Shown here: positions 37,790-39,080 of the stretch, piece after piece
Position numbering within the stretch: position 1 is the first letter of the stretch
Layout of the letters: each line of letters opens with the position of its first letter
Source of the DNA: an uncultured Neomegalonema sp.
GTDB lineage: Bacteria > Pseudomonadota > Alphaproteobacteria > Rhodobacterales > Rhodobacteraceae
Reading direction: 5' to 3'
Length of the DNA: 39,080 bases
Assembly (NCBI GenBank): GCA_937948985.1
Contig: CALFAK010000097.1
Location: 1 to 39,080, forward strand
Notes under the pieces: model-generated
What the model saw: only the letters and a program-made list of their open reading frames with translations
Told to the model about the DNA's origin: nothing
Database searches by the model: none
Program-made: the position numbers and the translations under genes

Positions 37790-38257
37790 CTATCGCTTTG
37801 GCACCCATTCCAGCAAACTACGATGTGGCTTGGCGTATCGGGCGAAGAGTGCCTCGATCTGATCAGCGTTGTGCATTTCGTTAAGGACAATCTTGCGCCG
37901 TCGACCGTCATGCCGGAAGGAGATGTGATGGCTGGTGTAGAGACCTTTGCAGCTGAGGACCGTGACCCGGAAGCGATCGATATCGCGCCAATCCATTTGC
38001 ATCGTCAGGCCCGCTTCCGTGTAACGCAAGCCAAGGGGCGTAGTGGTGAGGCGCATACTCCGACGGCCATACCCGCGCCGTATAGACCACGCCAAAAGTG
38101 TGGTGGGCACAAGGATCAGTAAACTTGTGAGGGAAGCGATCCGCATGGGGGTGAACATTACCAACACAGACCATATCAACGCGATATGGGTAAAGAATGG
38201 ATAGGCATCGTGAAAAGGCTTTTGCTCAAAAACCAGCGCTTCATTATCATTTCGCAT
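37790..38257 (-). CDS. Small membrane protein with PH/YcxB-like C-terminal domain
   Basis: The protein has about 155 residues, with two adjacent hydrophobic helices (about 20-38 and 42-62) followed by a soluble beta-rich part. In that part, TTTPLGLRYTEAGLTMQMDW, then RDIDRFRV and KGLYTSHHISFRHD suggest the YcxB/PH-like fold seen in many small bacterial membrane proteins. Function is unknown. The start is uncertain: ATGs at 38257, 38269 and 38284 are all in frame, and AGGG lies before the first two. It is convergent with the LysR gene, with 7 bp between stops. Confidence 0.65.
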   Translation of the reverse strand: MRNDNEALVFEQKPFHDAYPFFTHIALIWSVLVMFTPMRIASLTSLLILVPTTLLAWSIRRGYGRRSMRLTTTPLGLRYTEAGLTMQMDWRDIDRFRVTVLSCKGLYTSHHISFRHDGRRRKIVLNEMHNADQIEALFARYAKPHRSLLEWVPKR

Positions 38258-38480
38258 CGTGCGACCCATCCCTGTCGAAGACATGATCACGATAGGCAAA
38301 GAAGCTGAAAACGTGGTTTACCGTATGATTCAGTTCGTTTTTTGCGCAGATCCCGCTCACTGAGCGGATTGTGCGACAGTTTGGAAAATCAGGTGAAGGC
38401 AGCGAAAAGATCCGATGTGATTGCATGAGGGGCAGACTGAAAATTTTTCGTTGTATTTTCATGTTGATTGCAGCGTGCGC

Positions 38481-38509
38481 TTGACGTTTGTTCCTATATA
38501 GTTCTATTT
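38481..38509 (+). promoter_or_regulatory. Candidate promoter overlapped by a LexA-like GTTC-N7-GTTC box
   Basis: TTGACG at 38481-38486 and CTATTT at 38504-38509 are 17 bp apart. Inside them GTTC (38490-38493), seven bases CTATATA, and GTTC (38501-38504) give the alphaproteobacterial SOS box GTTC-N7-GTTC exactly. A bound repressor would block polymerase. The gene starts at 38551. About one such match is expected by chance in 39 kb on both strands, so the promoter position is what makes it notable. Confidence 0.5.
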
Positions 38510-38550
38510 GATGTTTCATTGATAACGAAGAAGGATACATTTAGCACCGC

Positions 38551-39080
38551 ATGAACTGGACACTGGGCATAGACCGCCAACGGGAGGCGCTGCTGCGGAT
38601 GGTTGCCGCGTTGCTCGTTTTAGCGGGCGACGGTGGTGTCCTACCGCGGCAGGTGCGGACTGAGATTTGGCGGGTTTTGCGACCCGCTGAGGCCGCGTTC
38701 CGGCGGTTGGTTGTTGTGGTGAAAGTGGTTTTCAAGATTGAGGCGGAGGTGGCCGTGACGCGTGGTGGGCCTGTGCCTGTGATTCCGCGCGTTTCGGGTG
38801 ATGCCGCCGCGCGCGTTCCGGCATTTGCGCTGTTCGATGCGCGCAAATCTTTCAAGCCGCGCTCTTCGTGGCGGGGTCGGAAGCCTGTGCCGCGTATCCG
38901 GTTTTTCGATGAGGTGCAGGTTTTTGAGCCTGTCGTCGTGATCTCGCCCGATGATGCGGTCAGCGCGGCGCATCTGATGCGGCGGTTGCGGGCTTTGCAT
39001 ATGGCGCTGGGCGATGTGCCGAAACAGGCGCGGAGGCTGGCGCGCTGGGAAGCGAAAAGGCTGGCTGTCAGGGCTGAGAC
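38551..39080 (+). CDS. Hypothetical protein, 5' portion, paralogue of the gene at the window start
   Basis: The frame runs from ATG 38551 to the window end without a stop (176 full codons visible). It opens MNWTLGIDRQREALLRMVAA, continues into a short hydrophobic AALLVLAGDGG, then RQVRTEIWRVLRPAEAAFRRL and a Val-rich VVVVKVVF. It contains the family motif PKQARRLARW coded near 39020. The 39 residues from 38946 align with the protein cut at the window's left edge. The family looks alphaproteobacterial and is of unknown function; I expect about 230 residues in all from the paralogue's tail. GAAGAAGGA lies upstream but rather far (15 nt). An in-frame TAG just before the ATG fixes the earliest start. 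A LexA-like box sits in its promoter. Confidence 0.75.
   Translation, partial: MNWTLGIDRQREALLRMVAALLVLAGDGGVLPRQVRTEIWRVLRPAEAAFRRLVVVVKVVFKIEAEVAVTRGGPVPVIPRVSGDAAARVPAFALFDARKSFKPRSSWRGRKPVPRIRFFDEVQVFEPVVVISPDDAVSAAHLMRRLRALHMALGDVPKQARRLARWEAKRLAVRAE

Overview
The window comes from an alphaproteobacterial chromosome, most likely from the Caulobacterales/Hyphomonadales/Rhodobacterales side of the class. The evidence is a CckA-type hybrid histidine kinase, a CcrM-type GANTC adenine methyltransferase with its C-terminal extension, a bactofilin, the lptF-lptG-lptD-surA-pdxA-rsmA cluster, an rplM-rpsI pair with an acidic N-terminal extension on S9, and a GTTC-N7-GTTC element of the alphaproteobacterial LexA type. 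I see no rRNA, tRNA, CRISPR array, transposase, integrase or phage gene. Most of the window reads as ordinary core chromosome with a few accessory genes.

Layout. 1-285 is the 3' end of a basic protein of unknown function; a paralogue begins at 38551 and runs off the other end. 359-5487 (minus) holds cckA, rsmB and guaB. 5631-7433 (plus) holds a secreted DUF3047 protein and ilvC. 7499-9088 (minus) is a stand-alone acetolactate-synthase-like ThDP enzyme. 9344-9826 (plus) is a degenerate GIY-YIG/T5orf172-like domain joined to two membrane helices. 9823-14650 (minus) holds lipA, a DUF302 protein, mtnA and a zinc dehydrogenase paired with a GlxA-type AraC regulator. 14801-15789 (plus) is the rplM-rpsI operon with a recognisable terminator.

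15983-23942 (minus) is a tightly overlapped operon, in transcription order lptF-lptG-lptD-surA-pdxA-rsmA-cupin. It makes the LPS exporter permeases, the LPS-inserting outer-membrane protein and the periplasmic chaperone that folds it, followed by vitamin B6 and 16S rRNA dimethylation enzymes. 23995-25097 is a divergent ArsR regulator/NIPSNAP pair, and 25094-26386 is pncB. 26535-30290 is the largest gene: a roughly 1250-residue protein with a 28-residue-repeat beta-helix, a long RTX calcium-binding array and a type I secretion-like C-terminus. Its secretion machinery is not in the window.

30374-34351 (minus) holds the bactofilin, ccrM, rnhB, an SDR enzyme and a cysteine-rich exported protein. 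34411-36278 (plus) is hisA overlapping an MFS transporter. Directly after it lies the C-terminal remnant of a CatB-like acetyltransferase. A small exported protein and a LysR regulator diverge around a perfect 10-bp dyad. A small membrane protein (minus) precedes the terminal paralogue.

I do not see a multi-gene system that is clearly undescribed. The items most worth a second look are the LexA-like element in the promoter of the terminal gene, the membrane-anchored T5orf172-like protein, the GANTC-bearing leader of ccrM, the acetyltransferase remnant and the repeat architecture of the RTX protein.
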